A stretch of 64,000 nucleotides of DNA from Pseudomonas fluorescens (GTDB lineage Bacteria; Pseudomonadota; Gammaproteobacteria; Pseudomonadales; Pseudomonadaceae): contig NZ_CABVIY010000002.1 of the NCBI RefSeq assembly GCF_902498195.1, positions 806,001 through 870,000 on the forward strand, in the 5' to 3' direction. Position numbers and translations under genes: made by a program. Positions 1-8,672 of this stretch are shown here, one piece after another (position 1 is the first letter of the stretch; every line of letters begins with the position of its first letter). The notes beneath the pieces were generated by a model. It had not been told where the DNA came from. It saw nothing but the letters and a program-made list of their open reading frames with translations, and ran no database searches.

Positions 1-245
1 CGCACCGCATCTTCATGACACAGGCCACCACCGGCATTGAGGGTGTCATCGACGTGGGATTCAACGGTGTCGGTATCGTCCAGGACCGCCGCGACACCGC
101 CCTGGGCCCAGAACGTCGAGCCGTTGGCGAGGTCGCCCTTGCTCAGTACCGCGATGCGCAAATGACCGGGCAAGGTCAGCGCAAGGCTCAAGCCGGCAGC
201 ACCGCTGCCAATTACCAGGACATCGTGTTGAAACTGTTGGCTCAT
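1..245 (-). CDS. nadB: L-aspartate oxidase, N-terminal part (cut by window edge)
   Basis: Only the first 81 codons are present. The protein begins [18 protein letters not shown], with the FAD-binding G-x-G-x-x-G at residues 13-18, followed by the flavoprotein segment with S-T-F-W-A-Q-G-G typical of the succinate dehydrogenase/aspartate oxidase family. NadB oxidises aspartate to iminoaspartate in de novo NAD synthesis in the cytoplasm. It is divergent from algU, the usual arrangement in Pseudomonas, which supports the name. The fragment is too short to check the active site. Confidence 0.9.
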   Translation of the reverse strand, partial: MSQQFQHDVLVIGSGAAGLSLALTLPGHLRIAVLSKGDLANGSTFWAQGGVAAVLDDTDTVESHVDDTLNAGGGLCHEDAV

Positions 246-522
246 TTCAGGATTCCGCTCAAAGCGACCCGGTTCGGGGTAGGCGCTGGACATCTGGAAG
301 GCAAGGTCAGGCAACCGCACAGCCCACTAGTATATAGAGGGGGGGAGCGGCACAATAGCCGAGCCCATATGGCATTGTGAAACTACTGTGACGGAAAAAA
401 CCTGACGCTTCGTCGGATGATTTTTTGACCGATTGGGTGACATGAGGACTGTATCGTGGATTTAACAGTCTTTTTCTCTTCACGGTTGCACAATGTGGCG
501 TTCGCGCAGCTATAAATATTTG

Positions 523-550
523 GAACTTTTGCCAAAGGCCCAAGATCAAT
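523..550 (+). promoter_or_regulatory. possible second AlgU-type promoter
   Basis: GAACTT at 523-528 is followed after 17 bases by TCAAT at 546-550, a weak match to the TCTGA/TCTAT -10 box of AlgU promoters. P. aeruginosa algU has more than one AlgU-dependent start, so a second one is plausible, but the -10 match is poor. Confidence 0.35.
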
Positions 551-716
551 AGACGGTTGCCTGAATCAAGGGACAGTGTCGGGTTCGGTGAAGGGTCTTG
601 ATTGGATCCTTGTCCGCGAAACCGATGACAAGATTATTCGCGCAGCCGGGGAATCTCGCGCTGCGCTTTTCGTGCGTGCCGAATCAGAGCCCGCAGGAAA
701 CTTGCCTGGAGGGGGA

Positions 717-743
717 GAACTTTTGCGAAAAGCCCGAGTCTAT
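717..743 (+). promoter_or_regulatory. AlgU (sigma-22) promoter of algU
   Basis: GAACTT at 717-722, a 16-base spacer and TCTAT at 739-743 match the consensus of RpoE/AlgU promoters (GAACTT-N16/17-TCTRA). The site is about 60 bases before the algU start codon, as expected for the autoregulated promoter of this operon. Confidence 0.8.
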
Positions 744-802
744 GTTTGCAAGTCCGGTCGTTTAGTTATGCAAGCCTCCTCCGAGCTTATCGAGGAGTGT
801 TC

Positions 803-1384
803 ATGCTAACCCAGGAAGAGGATCAGCAACTGGTCGAACGCGTTCAGCGCGGCGACAAGCGTGCTTTCGATCTGCTAGTGCTGAAATACCAGCACAAAAT
901 TCTCGGGTTGATCGTGCGTTTTGTGCACGACACCCATGAAGCCCAGGATGTTGCGCAGGAAGCCTTTATCAAGGCCTATCGCGCACTTGGAAATTTTCGC
1001 GGAGACAGCGCGTTTTATACGTGGCTTTACCGCATCGCCATCAACACGGCGAAGAACTATCTGGTTTCACGCGGCCGTCGGCCGCCGGATAGCGATGTCA
1101 GTTCCGAGGATGCAGAGTTCTACGATGGCGATCATGGCCTCAAGGATCTCGAGTCGCCAGAACGGGCTTTGCTGCGGGATGAGATTGAAGGCACCGTCCA
1201 TCGAACCATCCAGCAACTTCCAGAAGATTTGCGTACGGCTTTAACTTTACGTGAATTCGATGGTCTGAGTTACGAGGACATTGCGAGCGTCATGCAATGT
1301 CCGGTGGGCACCGTGCGCTCCCGGATCTTCCGCGCCCGGGAGGCCATCGATAAAGCCCTGCAGCCGTTGTTGCAGGAAAACTAA
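803..1384 (+). CDS. algU: RNA polymerase ECF sigma factor AlgU (RpoE family)
   Basis: The 193-residue protein starts MLTQEEDQQLVERVQRGDKR. Sigma region 2 lies at about residues 20-90 (core binding and -10 recognition, with W-L-Y-R-I-A), and region 4 helix-turn-helix at about 135-185 (L-S-Y-E-D-I-A ... P-V-G-T-V-R-S-R). AlgU directs transcription of envelope-stress and alginate genes and of its own operon. The ATG at 803 gives the family's usual length; the frame is open upstream to 746 but without a good ribosome site. It is first in the algU-mucA-mucB-mucD cluster and has a matching promoter at 717-743. Confidence 0.97.
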   Translation: MLTQEEDQQLVERVQRGDKRAFDLLVLKYQHKILGLIVRFVHDTHEAQDVAQEAFIKAYRALGNFRGDSAFYTWLYRIAINTAKNYLVSRGRRPPDSDVSSEDAEFYDGDHGLKDLESPERALLRDEIEGTVHRTIQQLPEDLRTALTLREFDGLSYEDIASVMQCPVGTVRSRIFRAREAIDKALQPLLQEN

Positions 1385-1415
1385 AGACAGCGGCGATAGC
1401 CAAGAGAGGAACGCC

Positions 1416-2003
1416 ATGAGTCGTGAAGCCCTGCAGGAATCGCTGTCCGCAGTGATGGATAACGAAGCGGACGAATTGGAATTGCGTCGGGTGCTCAGCG
1501 CCTGCGACGACGTTGAAACCCGTGACACCTGGGCTCGTTATCAGATCGCTCGGGCAGCGATGCACAAGGATTTGCTGCTTCCACGCCTGGATATCGCAGC
1601 GGCCGTTTCCGCAGCCCTGGCTGACGAAACCGTGCCGGCAAAAGCCACCCGTGGTCCATGGCGCAGCCTGGGTCGTCTGGCCGTTGCCGCTTCGGTAACC
1701 GTTGCCGTGCTGGCCGGTGTTCGCCTGTATAACCAGGACGAGATTGCCGGTGTTGAACTGGCCCAGCAATCCACCCAACAGAATCTGGCCGCTCCTCAAG
1801 TCAAGGGCCCGGCTGTTCTGGCAGGCTACAATGAGAGCTCGGAAGCCACAGGCCCCATGGCCAACGGCGTACTGCAAGGCCAGCCGGGCTGGCACGATCA
1901 ACGTCTGCCGAGCTACTTGCGCCAGCATGCCCAGCAGGCTGCATTGAAAGGTACTGAGAGCGCTCTGCCATACGCTCGTGCAGCAAGCCTGGAAAACCGT
2001 TAA
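1416..2003 (+). CDS. mucA: anti-sigma factor MucA (RseA family)
   Basis: This 195-residue single-pass inner-membrane protein holds AlgU inactive. The N-terminal cytoplasmic RseA domain (residues 1-75, starting MSREALQESLSAVMDNEADE) binds the sigma factor, a hydrophobic helix lies at about 86-104, and the periplasmic tail is the part cut by regulated proteolysis under stress. The start at 1416 follows AGAGAGGAACGCC. The length matches intact MucA, and I see no truncating mutation of the mucoid type. Confidence 0.96.
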   Translation: MSREALQESLSAVMDNEADELELRRVLSACDDVETRDTWARYQIARAAMHKDLLLPRLDIAAAVSAALADETVPAKATRGPWRSLGRLAVAASVTVAVLAGVRLYNQDEIAGVELAQQSTQQNLAAPQVKGPAVLAGYNESSEATGPMANGVLQGQPGWHDQRLPSYLRQHAQQAALKGTESALPYARAASLENR

Positions 2004-2011
2004 GGAGGATC

Positions 2012-2971
2012 ATGCGCGCCATCCCTCTACTTACGCTTCTGCTTGGTGGCTGGTTTGTTGTTCCAGCCAACGCCGATGAAGCCCAGGACTGGTTGACCCG
2101 TCTTGGTCAGGCCGAGCAGCAGCAGAGCTTTCACGGTACTTTTGTCTACGAGCGTAACGGTAGTTTTTCTACCCATAACATCTGGCACCGCGTTCAGGAT
2201 GGCAAGGTTCGCGAGCGGCTGCTCCAGCTCGACGGCTCCGCGCAGGAAGTCATACGCATTGATGGACATACTCAATGCGTCAGCGGCACCCTGATGGCAG
2301 GGCTGGGGGATTCGCCGAATTCCTCATCGCGTGCACTCGATCCACAAAAGCTCAAGAACTGGTATGACCTTGCTGTCATCGGCAAGTCGCGCGTGGCTGG
2401 GCGGGCAGCAGTGATTGTTTCACTGACGCCTCGCGATCAACACCGCTACGGTTTCGAACTCCATCTGGATAAGGATACTGGCCTGCCGCTCAAGTCATTG
2501 CTGCTCGATGACAAGGGACGATTGCTGGAGAGGTTTCAGTTCACGCAACTGGATACCGCCAATGTGCCCTCCGACAGCGATCTGCAGCCCGGCACTGATT
2601 GCAAGGCCGTCAATCTCGACAGTGACAAGGCTTCCGCCGCCAAGGCTGCTCAGGTCTGGCATTCAGACTGGTTGCCACCGGGTTTCGAGCTGACCAGCAG
2701 TACGGCTCGCAAGGATCCCGAGACCAAAACCCAGGTCAACAGCCTGATGTATGACGATGGCCTGGCGCGTTTTTCGGTGTTTCTGGAGCCTCTGAATGGC
2801 GCCGCCGTCACCGATACCCGCACTCAGCTTGGGCCAACCGTGGCAGTGTCTCGCCGCTTGACTACACCGCAGGGCGAGATGATGGTGACCGTTGTAGGCG
2901 AGATCCCGATAGGTACGGCTGAACGGATAGCGTTATCCATGCGTACCGATGCCGCTGCGACCAAGCAGTGA
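2012..2971 (+). CDS. mucB: periplasmic sigma-factor regulator MucB (RseB family)
   Basis: MucB binds the periplasmic tail of MucA and protects it from the site-1 protease until envelope stress or mislocalised lipopolysaccharide displaces it. The 319-residue protein has a signal peptide ending about residue 21 (V-P-A-N-A), then two lipoprotein-carrier-like domains; S-F-H-G-T-F-V-Y-E-R near the mature N terminus is characteristic of the family. The start at 2012 is 8 bases after the mucA stop, with AAGGAGG just before it, so the two are co-translated. Confidence 0.95.
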   Translation: MRAIPLLTLLLGGWFVVPANADEAQDWLTRLGQAEQQQSFHGTFVYERNGSFSTHNIWHRVQDGKVRERLLQLDGSAQEVIRIDGHTQCVSGTLMAGLGDSPNSSSRALDPQKLKNWYDLAVIGKSRVAGRAAVIVSLTPRDQHRYGFELHLDKDTGLPLKSLLLDDKGRLLERFQFTQLDTANVPSDSDLQPGTDCKAVNLDSDKASAAKAAQVWHSDWLPPGFELTSSTARKDPETKTQVNSLMYDDGLARFSVFLEPLNGAAVTDTRTQLGPTVAVSRRLTTPQGEMMVTVVGEIPIGTAERIALSMRTDAAATKQ

Positions 2972-3149
2972 GCTGTAATCGAAATGTTTCGTGAGCATTT
3001 CAATTTGCAAATACCCCAAGAATTTTTTATAGGTCAGAGCCCCTCGGCTCTGGCCTTGTTTGTTGTTCCCGGAACAAAAATACCGGCGTATCTTTCCCGG
3101 TGTTCCTTGATCCATATCGCTTAACCATGCTCGTCGTAACGGGAGCCGT
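2972..3149. other. mucB-mucD spacer with hairpin
   Basis: The 178-base gap takes the place of mucC, which lies here in P. aeruginosa; no open frame of that type is present. A short hairpin (AGAGCC..GGCTCT, 3036-3051) sits in the middle without a good T tract. The gap is long enough for a separate mucD promoter, but I do not recognise one. Confidence 0.5.
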
Positions 3150-4577
3150 ATGTCGATACCACGCTTGAAGTCTTATCTCACCATTTTTGCCACCGTGTTG
3201 GTGCTCGGTCAGGCGGTCACTGCGCAAGCGGTCGAATTGCCTGATTTCACACAACTGGTCGAGCAAGCCTCGCCCGCGGTGGTGAACATCAGTACCACGC
3301 AAAAACTGCCTGATCGCAAAGTAAACCAGCAGATGCCGGATCTCGAAGGCTTGCCGCCCATGCTGCGCGAGTTCTTCGAACGAGGCATGCCAGCCCAGCC
3401 GCGTTCGCCTCGTGGTGATCGCCAGCGTGAAGCCCAGTCCCTGGGGTCGGGCTTCATCATCTCGCCTGACGGCTACATCCTGACCAACAATCATGTAATT
3501 GCCGATGCCGATGAGATTCTTGTGCGTCTGGCCGATCGCAGTGAAATGAAGGCCAAGCTGGTCGGCACCGATCCGCGTTCCGATGTGGCGTTGCTGAAAA
3601 TCGAAGGAAAGGATCTGCCAGTCCTCAAGCTTGGCAAATCCCAGGATCTGAAAGCCGGCCAATGGGTCGTGGCGATCGGTTCGCCTTTTGGCTTTGACCA
3701 CACGGTGACCCAGGGCATCGTCAGTGCCGTTGGCCGAAGCCTGCCGAATGAAAACTATGTGCCGTTCATCCAGACCGACGTGCCGATCAACCCGGGTAAC
3801 TCCGGTGGCCCGCTGTTCAACCTGAACGGCGAAGTGGTCGGGATCAATTCGCAGATCTACACCCGCTCCGGTGGCTTCATGGGCGTGTCGTTCGCCATTC
3901 CGATCGACGTGGCCATGGACGTTTCCAATCAGTTGAAAAGCGGTGGCAAAGTCAGCCGTGGCTGGTTGGGTGTCGTGATCCAGGAAGTGAACAAGGACCT
4001 GGCCGAGTCGTTTGGTCTGGAGAAGCCAGCGGGTGCGCTGGTGGCCCAGATCCAGGATGACGGCCCTGCAGCCAAGGGTGGCCTGCAAGTCGGCGATGTG
4101 ATCCTGACCATGAATGGTCAGCCGATCGTCATGTCCGCCGATCTGCCGCATCTGGTAGGTGCGTTGAAGGCGGGTTCGAAAGCCAATCTGGAAGTGATTC
4201 GAGAGGGCAAGCGCAAGAACGTCGAGTTGACGGTCGGTGCTATTCCTGACGAAGACAAGGATATGGATGCATTGCCGAAATCGGGTGTCGAGAGCAACAG
4301 CAATCGCCTCGGTGTTTCGGTCGTCGAGCTCACCGCCGAACAGAAGAAAGCCTACGACCTCAAGGGTGGCGTGGTGATCAAGGAAGTTCAGGAAGGGCCT
4401 GCCGCGATGATCGGCCTGCAGCCAGGGGATGTCATTACCCACCTGAACAATCAGGCCATCGAATCCACCAAGGAATTCACTGACATCGCCAAGGCGCTGC
4501 CGAAGAATCGCTCGGTGTCGATGCGGGTTCTGCGCCAGGGCCGCGCCAGCTTCATCACCTTCAAACTGGCTGAATAA
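3150..4577 (+). CDS. mucD: periplasmic serine protease/chaperone MucD (DegP/HtrA family)
   Basis: The 475-residue protein has a signal peptide cut after about residue 27, a trypsin-like domain with catalytic His115 (T-N-N-H-V), Asp145 (S-D-V-A-L) and Ser218 (G-N-S-G-G-P), and two PDZ domains at about 260-350 and 375-470. MucD degrades misfolded envelope proteins and so lowers activation of AlgU; its loss raises alginate production in P. aeruginosa. It ends the alg/muc cluster, followed at once by a strong terminator. Confidence 0.96.
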   Translation: MSIPRLKSYLTIFATVLVLGQAVTAQAVELPDFTQLVEQASPAVVNISTTQKLPDRKVNQQMPDLEGLPPMLREFFERGMPAQPRSPRGDRQREAQSLGSGFIISPDGYILTNNHVIADADEILVRLADRSEMKAKLVGTDPRSDVALLKIEGKDLPVLKLGKSQDLKAGQWVVAIGSPFGFDHTVTQGIVSAVGRSLPNENYVPFIQTDVPINPGNSGGPLFNLNGEVVGINSQIYTRSGGFMGVSFAIPIDVAMDVSNQLKSGGKVSRGWLGVVIQEVNKDLAESFGLEKPAGALVAQIQDDGPAAKGGLQVGDVILTMNGQPIVMSADLPHLVGALKAGSKANLEVIREGKRKNVELTVGAIPDEDKDMDALPKSGVESNSNRLGVSVVELTAEQKKAYDLKGGVVIKEVQEGPAAMIGLQPGDVITHLNNQAIESTKEFTDIAKALPKNRSVSMRVLRQGRASFITFKLAE

Positions 4578-4598
4578 TCCGGTTGCTGGCTGAATAAG

Positions 4599-4627
4599 AA
4601 ACCGCCTCGAAAGAGGCGGTTTTTTTG
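4599..4627 (+). terminator. rho-independent terminator after mucD
   Basis: AACCGCCTC-GAAA-GAGGCGGTT is a perfect 9-bp stem with a stable GAAA loop, followed by a run of T. It lies between the convergent mucD and the M48 protease gene. Confidence 0.92.
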
Positions 4628-4655
4628 TGCCTGAAACTAAGGGTTTCTGCTGCCG

Positions 4656-6089
4656 TCAGCCCATCATGTCCTTGATCATGCGCTCCTGTTCCATCAACTC
4701 GCGCTGGCGGGCATCGATTCTCGAGGACAGCGGGAAGTTGGTGCCGGCCTTGCGCTTGGCGAAATCCAGTTGCTGGATGGCCTGGCGATAGTCGCCGACC
4801 AGGGCGAAATACTCGGCGCGCGCCTGATGCAGGCCGATGATATTGCCTGACAGGCCTCGGGTCTCGGCCACCTGGTACCACACGTCAGGATCGTCCGGTC
4901 GCGACTTGAGCAAGCCTTCGAGGGCTTTTTCGGCGTCGGCGGCACGGTTCTGTTTCAGCAGCAGGTCAACACGCACCTGGTTCAGCGGATAGTTGCCGGG
5001 GTACTGGGTCAGCATCCGGTCTACCCGGGACTGCGCATCCGGGAGGCGGTTGTTGGTGATGTCCAGATCGATTTGCGCGAGGTTGTAAATGATCTCGTTC
5101 GGCGACTTGGCCAGCAACAGCTTGAGGTTTTCCCGTGCCTCGTTCAGCTGGCCGCCCTTGATCTGGGCGATGGCCAGGCCATAGCGAGCGACATCGCTTT
5201 TCGGGTTTTCATCCAGTTGCGCGCGGAAGCGCTTCGCGCCCAGGCCAGGTGTTTCTTCATAGATCAACTGGACCCGTGCACGAATCAGTTGATAACGCAG
5301 GGTGTCTTCGATTCCCCCCGGCTTGGCCTGTTCGGCGCGGTTGCGGGTGTCGGCGATACGCGATTCGGTCACCGGGTGAGTCAGCAGGAATTCCGGTGGC
5401 TTGGCGTCGAAACGATATTGTCGCCCCAGGCGCTCGAACATGGTGGGCATCGAGCGCGGATCGTAGCCGGCCTTTTCCAGATTGAGGATGCCGATGCGGT
5501 CGGCTTCCTGTTCGTTTTGACGGGAGAACCGCCGCTGCTCCTGAATCGCCGCCGCCTGCGTGCCCGCAATGGCGGCGATACCCGCATCGCCGGCGCCGGC
5601 TGCGGCGATCACGATCCCGGCCAGCAGCGCGGCCATCATTGGCACTTGCATGCGTTGTTGGGCTTCGACGCCACGGGCAAAGTGGCGCTGCGACAAGTGC
5701 GCCAGTTCGTGAGCCAGTACCGAGGCGTATTCGCCTTCGGTCTGGGCGTTGAGGAACAAGCCTCCGTTCACACCGACAATCCCGCCTGGCGCCGCGAAGG
5801 CGTTGAGCTGCGGGCTGTTGATCAGGATGAATTCAAGACGCCGGTCATTGACCTGGCTGGTCTCCACCAGGCGATAAACGCTGGATTCGACATAGTCCTT
5901 GAGTTGCGGATCATTGAGCTGCGAGACCTGGCTGCGCAATAGCGCCAGCCACGCGCGGCCCAATTGGTATTCCTGCTGCGGCGAGACGATGGCAGAACTG
6001 GCGTCGCCGAGTGACGGCAGGTCGTCGGCAAAGCCCGGTGAGGCGAGCAGGCAAGCGAGCGTCAGCAGGGTAGGGCGCAAAAAAGTCAT
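4656..6089 (-). CDS. bepA: periplasmic M48 metalloprotease with TPR repeats (BepA/YfgC family)
   Basis: The 477-residue protein has a signal peptide (to about residue 22, G-F-A-D-D), an M48 protease domain with the zinc motif H127-E-L-A-H131 and a downstream E-x-E-A-D (about 200), then TPR-like helices in the C-terminal half. E. coli BepA assists or degrades stalled outer-membrane proteins such as LptD on the BAM complex. I chose ATG at 6089, which gives a proper signal peptide, over a TTG seven codons upstream. The gene is convergent with mucD, another envelope quality-control protease. The symbol rests on domain order and length. Confidence 0.85.
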   Translation of the reverse strand: MTFLRPTLLTLACLLASPGFADDLPSLGDASSAIVSPQQEYQLGRAWLALLRSQVSQLNDPQLKDYVESSVYRLVETSQVNDRRLEFILINSPQLNAFAAPGGIVGVNGGLFLNAQTEGEYASVLAHELAHLSQRHFARGVEAQQRMQVPMMAALLAGIVIAAAGAGDAGIAAIAGTQAAAIQEQRRFSRQNEQEADRIGILNLEKAGYDPRSMPTMFERLGRQYRFDAKPPEFLLTHPVTESRIADTRNRAEQAKPGGIEDTLRYQLIRARVQLIYEETPGLGAKRFRAQLDENPKSDVARYGLAIAQIKGGQLNEARENLKLLLAKSPNEIIYNLAQIDLDITNNRLPDAQSRVDRMLTQYPGNYPLNQVRVDLLLKQNRAADAEKALEGLLKSRPDDPDVWYQVAETRGLSGNIIGLHQARAEYFALVGDYRQAIQQLDFAKRKAGTNFPLSSRIDARQRELMEQERMIKDMMG

Positions 6090-6187
6090 GCACAAAGCCT
6101 TAGTCGACAAAGACCTTACTGTAGCCGGACACCAGCCCTGCGACCAGATATTCTAGGCAACTCAACCATCTGAACCGGAGTGATGCA

Positions 6188-6427
6188 ATGACCGACGCTG
6201 TAGCCCATGACGTTGAACTGGACGCCAGTGGCTTGAATTGCCCGTTGCCGTTACTCAAGGCCAAGATGGAACTCAACCGGATGGCCAGTGGCACGATACT
6301 CAAAGTGATCGCCACCGATGCGGGCTCGCAGCGCGACTTTCGCACCTTTGCCCGATTGGCCGGTCATACGCTGCTTCGTGAAGAAGATGAGTCGGGCGTG
6401 TACCGCTACTGGTTGAAAAAAGCCTGA
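6188..6427 (+). CDS. TusA-family sulfur carrier protein (SirA-like)
   Basis: This 79-residue protein has the TusA signature around Cys18 (G-L-N-C-P-L-P), the cysteine that carries persulfide sulfur in family members such as E. coli TusA, where it feeds tRNA thiolation and molybdenum cofactor synthesis. The start at 6188 follows CCGGAG. It precedes the PerM-like permease by 32 bases, and the two are probably co-transcribed. Pseudomonas genomes carry several paralogues, so the exact sulfur acceptor cannot be named. Confidence 0.88.
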   Translation: MTDAVAHDVELDASGLNCPLPLLKAKMELNRMASGTILKVIATDAGSQRDFRTFARLAGHTLLREEDESGVYRYWLKKA

Positions 6428-6459
6428 ATCCCCGCGGCATTTGTTCTTAAGGATTATTG

Positions 6460-7530
6460 ATGTTCAAAGTGTTACGCGACTGGATGCAGCGCTACTTCTC
6501 CGATGAAGAAGCCGTGGTTCTGGCTGTTCTGCTCTTTCTGGCGTTCACCGCCGTACTGACGCTGGGCGGCATGCTGGCGCCAGTCCTGGCCGGGATGGTG
6601 CTGGCATACCTGATGCAGGGCCTGGTGCTGACCCTCGAACGCCTGCGTGTGCCAGGCGGCGCGGCGGTAGGGCTGGTGTTCGCGTTGTTCATGGGGCTGT
6701 TGCTGGTGTTCATCGTGGTCGTGGTGCCGTTGCTGTGGCATCAGTTGATCACCTTGTTCAACGAGTTGCCGGGCATGCTAGCCAAGTGGCAATCGCTGTT
6801 ATTGCTGTTGCCGGAGCGCTATCCGCATCTGGTGTCCGACGAGCAGGTGCTGCAGGCCATCGAAGTGGCGCGGGGCGAGATTGGCAAGTTCGGGCAGTGG
6901 GCGCTGACGTTCTCGCTGTCGAGCCTGCCGCTGTTGGTCAACATCATGATCTATCTGGTGCTGGTGCCGATCCTGGTGTTTTTCTTCCTCAAGGACCGGG
7001 CGATGATTGGCCAGTGGGTGCGCGGCTACCTGCCCCGCGAGCGAACGCTGATCACCCGCGTAGCCCATGAAATGAACCGGCAGATCGCCAACTACATTCG
7101 CGGCAAGGTCATCGAGATTTTCATTTGCGGAGGGGTGACCTACATCGCCTTCGTCATTCTGGAGCTCAACTATGCGGCGCTGTTGGCGTTGCTGGTCGGG
7201 GTGTCGGTGGTGGTGCCCTACGTCGGGGCGGTGGTGGTGACCGTGCCGGTGTTTCTGATTGCATTGTTCCAGTGGGGCTGGAGCGATCAGTTCATCTATC
7301 TGATGGCGGTCTACGGAATCATCCAGACGCTGGACGGCAACGTGCTGGTGCCGTTGCTCTTTTCGGAAGCGGTGAATTTGCACCCGGTGGCGATCATCTG
7401 TGCGGTGCTGTTGTTTGGCGGGTTGTGGGGTTTTTGGGGGGTGTTCTTTGCGATTCCCCTGGCGACCCTGTTTAAAGCCGTGCTCGACGCGTGGCCGCGC
7501 AAGGAGCCGGTGGTGGCGCCGCTGCTTTAG
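6460..7530 (+). CDS. AI-2E family transporter (PerM-like inner-membrane permease)
   Basis: The 356-residue polytopic protein has about eight hydrophobic segments and the AI-2E/PerM pattern: two N-terminal helices, a soluble loop at about 90-140, then the C-terminal block with P-Y-V-G-A, a segment containing D-G-N-V-L-V-P, and L-H-P-V-A-I near residue 310. Family members have been linked to export of autoinducer-2 and to ion/proton exchange; the substrate here is unknown. AAGGA at 6449-6453 supports ATG 6460. Confidence 0.88.
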   Translation: MFKVLRDWMQRYFSDEEAVVLAVLLFLAFTAVLTLGGMLAPVLAGMVLAYLMQGLVLTLERLRVPGGAAVGLVFALFMGLLLVFIVVVVPLLWHQLITLFNELPGMLAKWQSLLLLLPERYPHLVSDEQVLQAIEVARGEIGKFGQWALTFSLSSLPLLVNIMIYLVLVPILVFFFLKDRAMIGQWVRGYLPRERTLITRVAHEMNRQIANYIRGKVIEIFICGGVTYIAFVILELNYAALLALLVGVSVVVPYVGAVVVTVPVFLIALFQWGWSDQFIYLMAVYGIIQTLDGNVLVPLLFSEAVNLHPVAIICAVLLFGGLWGFWGVFFAIPLATLFKAVLDAWPRKEPVVAPLL

Positions 7531-7547
7531 ATTGATTGTGCTGCAAA

Positions 7548-7621
7548 AAAGATCGCAGCCTCCGGCAGCTCCTACAGATACATGCGAACCCCTGTAGGAG
7601 CTGCCGAAGGCTGCGATCTTT
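7548..7621. repeat. REP palindrome, AAAGATCGCAGCC type
   Basis: AAAGATCGCAGCC..GGCAGCTCCTACAG is repeated inverted as CTGTAGGAGCTGCC..GGCTGCGATCTTT. The long hairpin lies between convergent genes and probably ends transcription from both sides. The same family recurs at 29532. Confidence 0.9.
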
Positions 7622-7627
7622 CTGGAA

Positions 7628-8101
7628 TCAGGCCTTGTTCAGCGCCTGGGCCGCCGCCAGAACCGCATCGACATGCCCCGGCACCTTCACCCCACGCCAT
7701 TCCTGGCGCAACACACCATTCTTGTCGATCAGGAAGGTGCTGCGATCAACACCCATGTATTCCTTGCCGTACAGCTTCTTCAACTTGATCACGTCGAACA
7801 GCTGGCAAAGCGCTTCTTCCTTGTCGCTGATCAGCTCGAAGTTGAACGCCTGCTTGGCCTTGAAGTTTTCGTGGGACTTCAGGCTGTCGCGGGAAACGCC
7901 GAACACTTCGGTGTTGGCCGCTTTGAAGGCGTCAAGCTGATCGCGGAAACCCTGGCCTTGAGTGGTGCAGCCCGGGGTGCTGTCCTTCGGATAGAAGTAG
8001 ATCACCACCTGCTTGCCTTTGAGCGCCGCCAGGCTGACGGTTTGCCCGATGGTGGCGGGGGCTTCGAAGTCGGCAACCGGTTGGTCGATGGCAACGGCCA
8101 T
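7628..8101 (-). CDS. bcp: thioredoxin-dependent thiol peroxidase (Bcp/PrxQ family)
   Basis: This 157-residue peroxiredoxin reduces peroxides with the peroxidatic cysteine Cys45 in P-G-C-T-T. The cysteine found at position 50 in E. coli Bcp is Gln here, so this enzyme lacks the usual nearby resolving residue; the only other cysteine visible is Cys99 (A-L-C-Q-L-F). It may therefore act in one-Cys fashion or resolve through Cys99. It lies 10 bases downstream of gcvR on the same strand, as in other pseudomonads, so the two are likely one transcript. Confidence 0.93.
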   Translation of the reverse strand: MAVAIDQPVADFEAPATIGQTVSLAALKGKQVVIYFYPKDSTPGCTTQGQGFRDQLDAFKAANTEVFGVSRDSLKSHENFKAKQAFNFELISDKEEALCQLFDVIKLKKLYGKEYMGVDRSTFLIDKNGVLRQEWRGVKVPGHVDAVLAAAQALNKA

Positions 8102-8111
8102 GAAAGCATCC

Positions 8112-8672
8112 TTACATTGGGTTTTGAGGGCGCCACGGTTCGATCAGGGCATCCAGGTTAAGCGCATCGGCGAAATCCAGGAACTGATCGCGTAACCAGC
8201 TGATTTGCACGCCGGCCGGCAAAGTGACGGTGAACGTGGCATTGAGCATGGTGCCGCCGGTTTGCGGTGCCTGATACGTGTCGCAGGTCAGGTTTTCCAG
8301 CTCGACGTTGTGGTCCATGAAGAACTGGCACAGCTCGTTGATGATGTCCGAGCGGTAGGCCGAGCTGACATAGGCGACGTACGGCAGGGCCTGGGGACGG
8401 TTCTCCAGCGCGGCGCTACGCACCACATTGACCGTAAAGGCGTGCCGTTTTGCCAGCACTGGCAGGCTGCCTTCCAGGCGAGCCAGGGCGTCCCAGCTGC
8501 CCGAGATCTCGAGGACCAGCGCACTGCACTCGCCATGACGAGTCAGGCGAGAAGTGACCACGGCGCAGCGGTTTTCATGGCTGGCGCGGCACAGGACGTT
8601 AGTCAGCTCCATGGGGTTGGCGCCGAGGGCACTGATGACAAGGAATTGTTCGCGAACTGTGGGGGTGGACAT
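8112..8672 (-). CDS. gcvR: glycine cleavage system regulator GcvR-like, two ACT domains
   Basis: The 186-residue protein has two ACT-type repeats: about 9-80 (Q-F-L-V-I-S-A-L-G with N-V-L-C-R-A) and 95-170 (Y-V-A-Y-V-S-S-A-Y-R-S-D-I-I-N-E). In E. coli, GcvR binds GcvA and keeps gcvTHP off when glycine is scarce. The link to GcvA in this organism is inferred from family only. It is divergent from dapA and upstream of bcp. Confidence 0.85.
   Translation of the reverse strand: MSTPTVREQFLVISALGANPMELTNVLCRASHENRCAVVTSRLTRHGECSALVLEISGSWDALARLEGSLPVLAKRHAFTVNVVRSAALENRPQALPYVAYVSSAYRSDIINELCQFFMDHNVELENLTCDTYQAPQTGGTMLNATFTVTLPAGVQISWLRDQFLDFADALNLDALIEPWRPQNPM

Larger units (their letters stand above)
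246..802. other. nadB-algU divergent intergenic region
   Basis: This 557-base region holds the divergent promoters of nadB and algU. Two GAACTT elements that fit the AlgU (sigma-22) -35 box lie at 523 and 717 and are listed separately. I see no convincing gene: the open frames here are short, lack ribosome binding sites, and one (746-802) is only an upstream extension of the algU frame. Confidence 0.6.

Noticed and set aside
746..802. longer algU start
   Set aside because: It would add 19 residues not found in AlgU and would start only a few bases past the promoter -10 box.
3027..4442. 471-codon minus-strand frame
   Set aside because: It is a shadow of mucD and has no recognisable domain.
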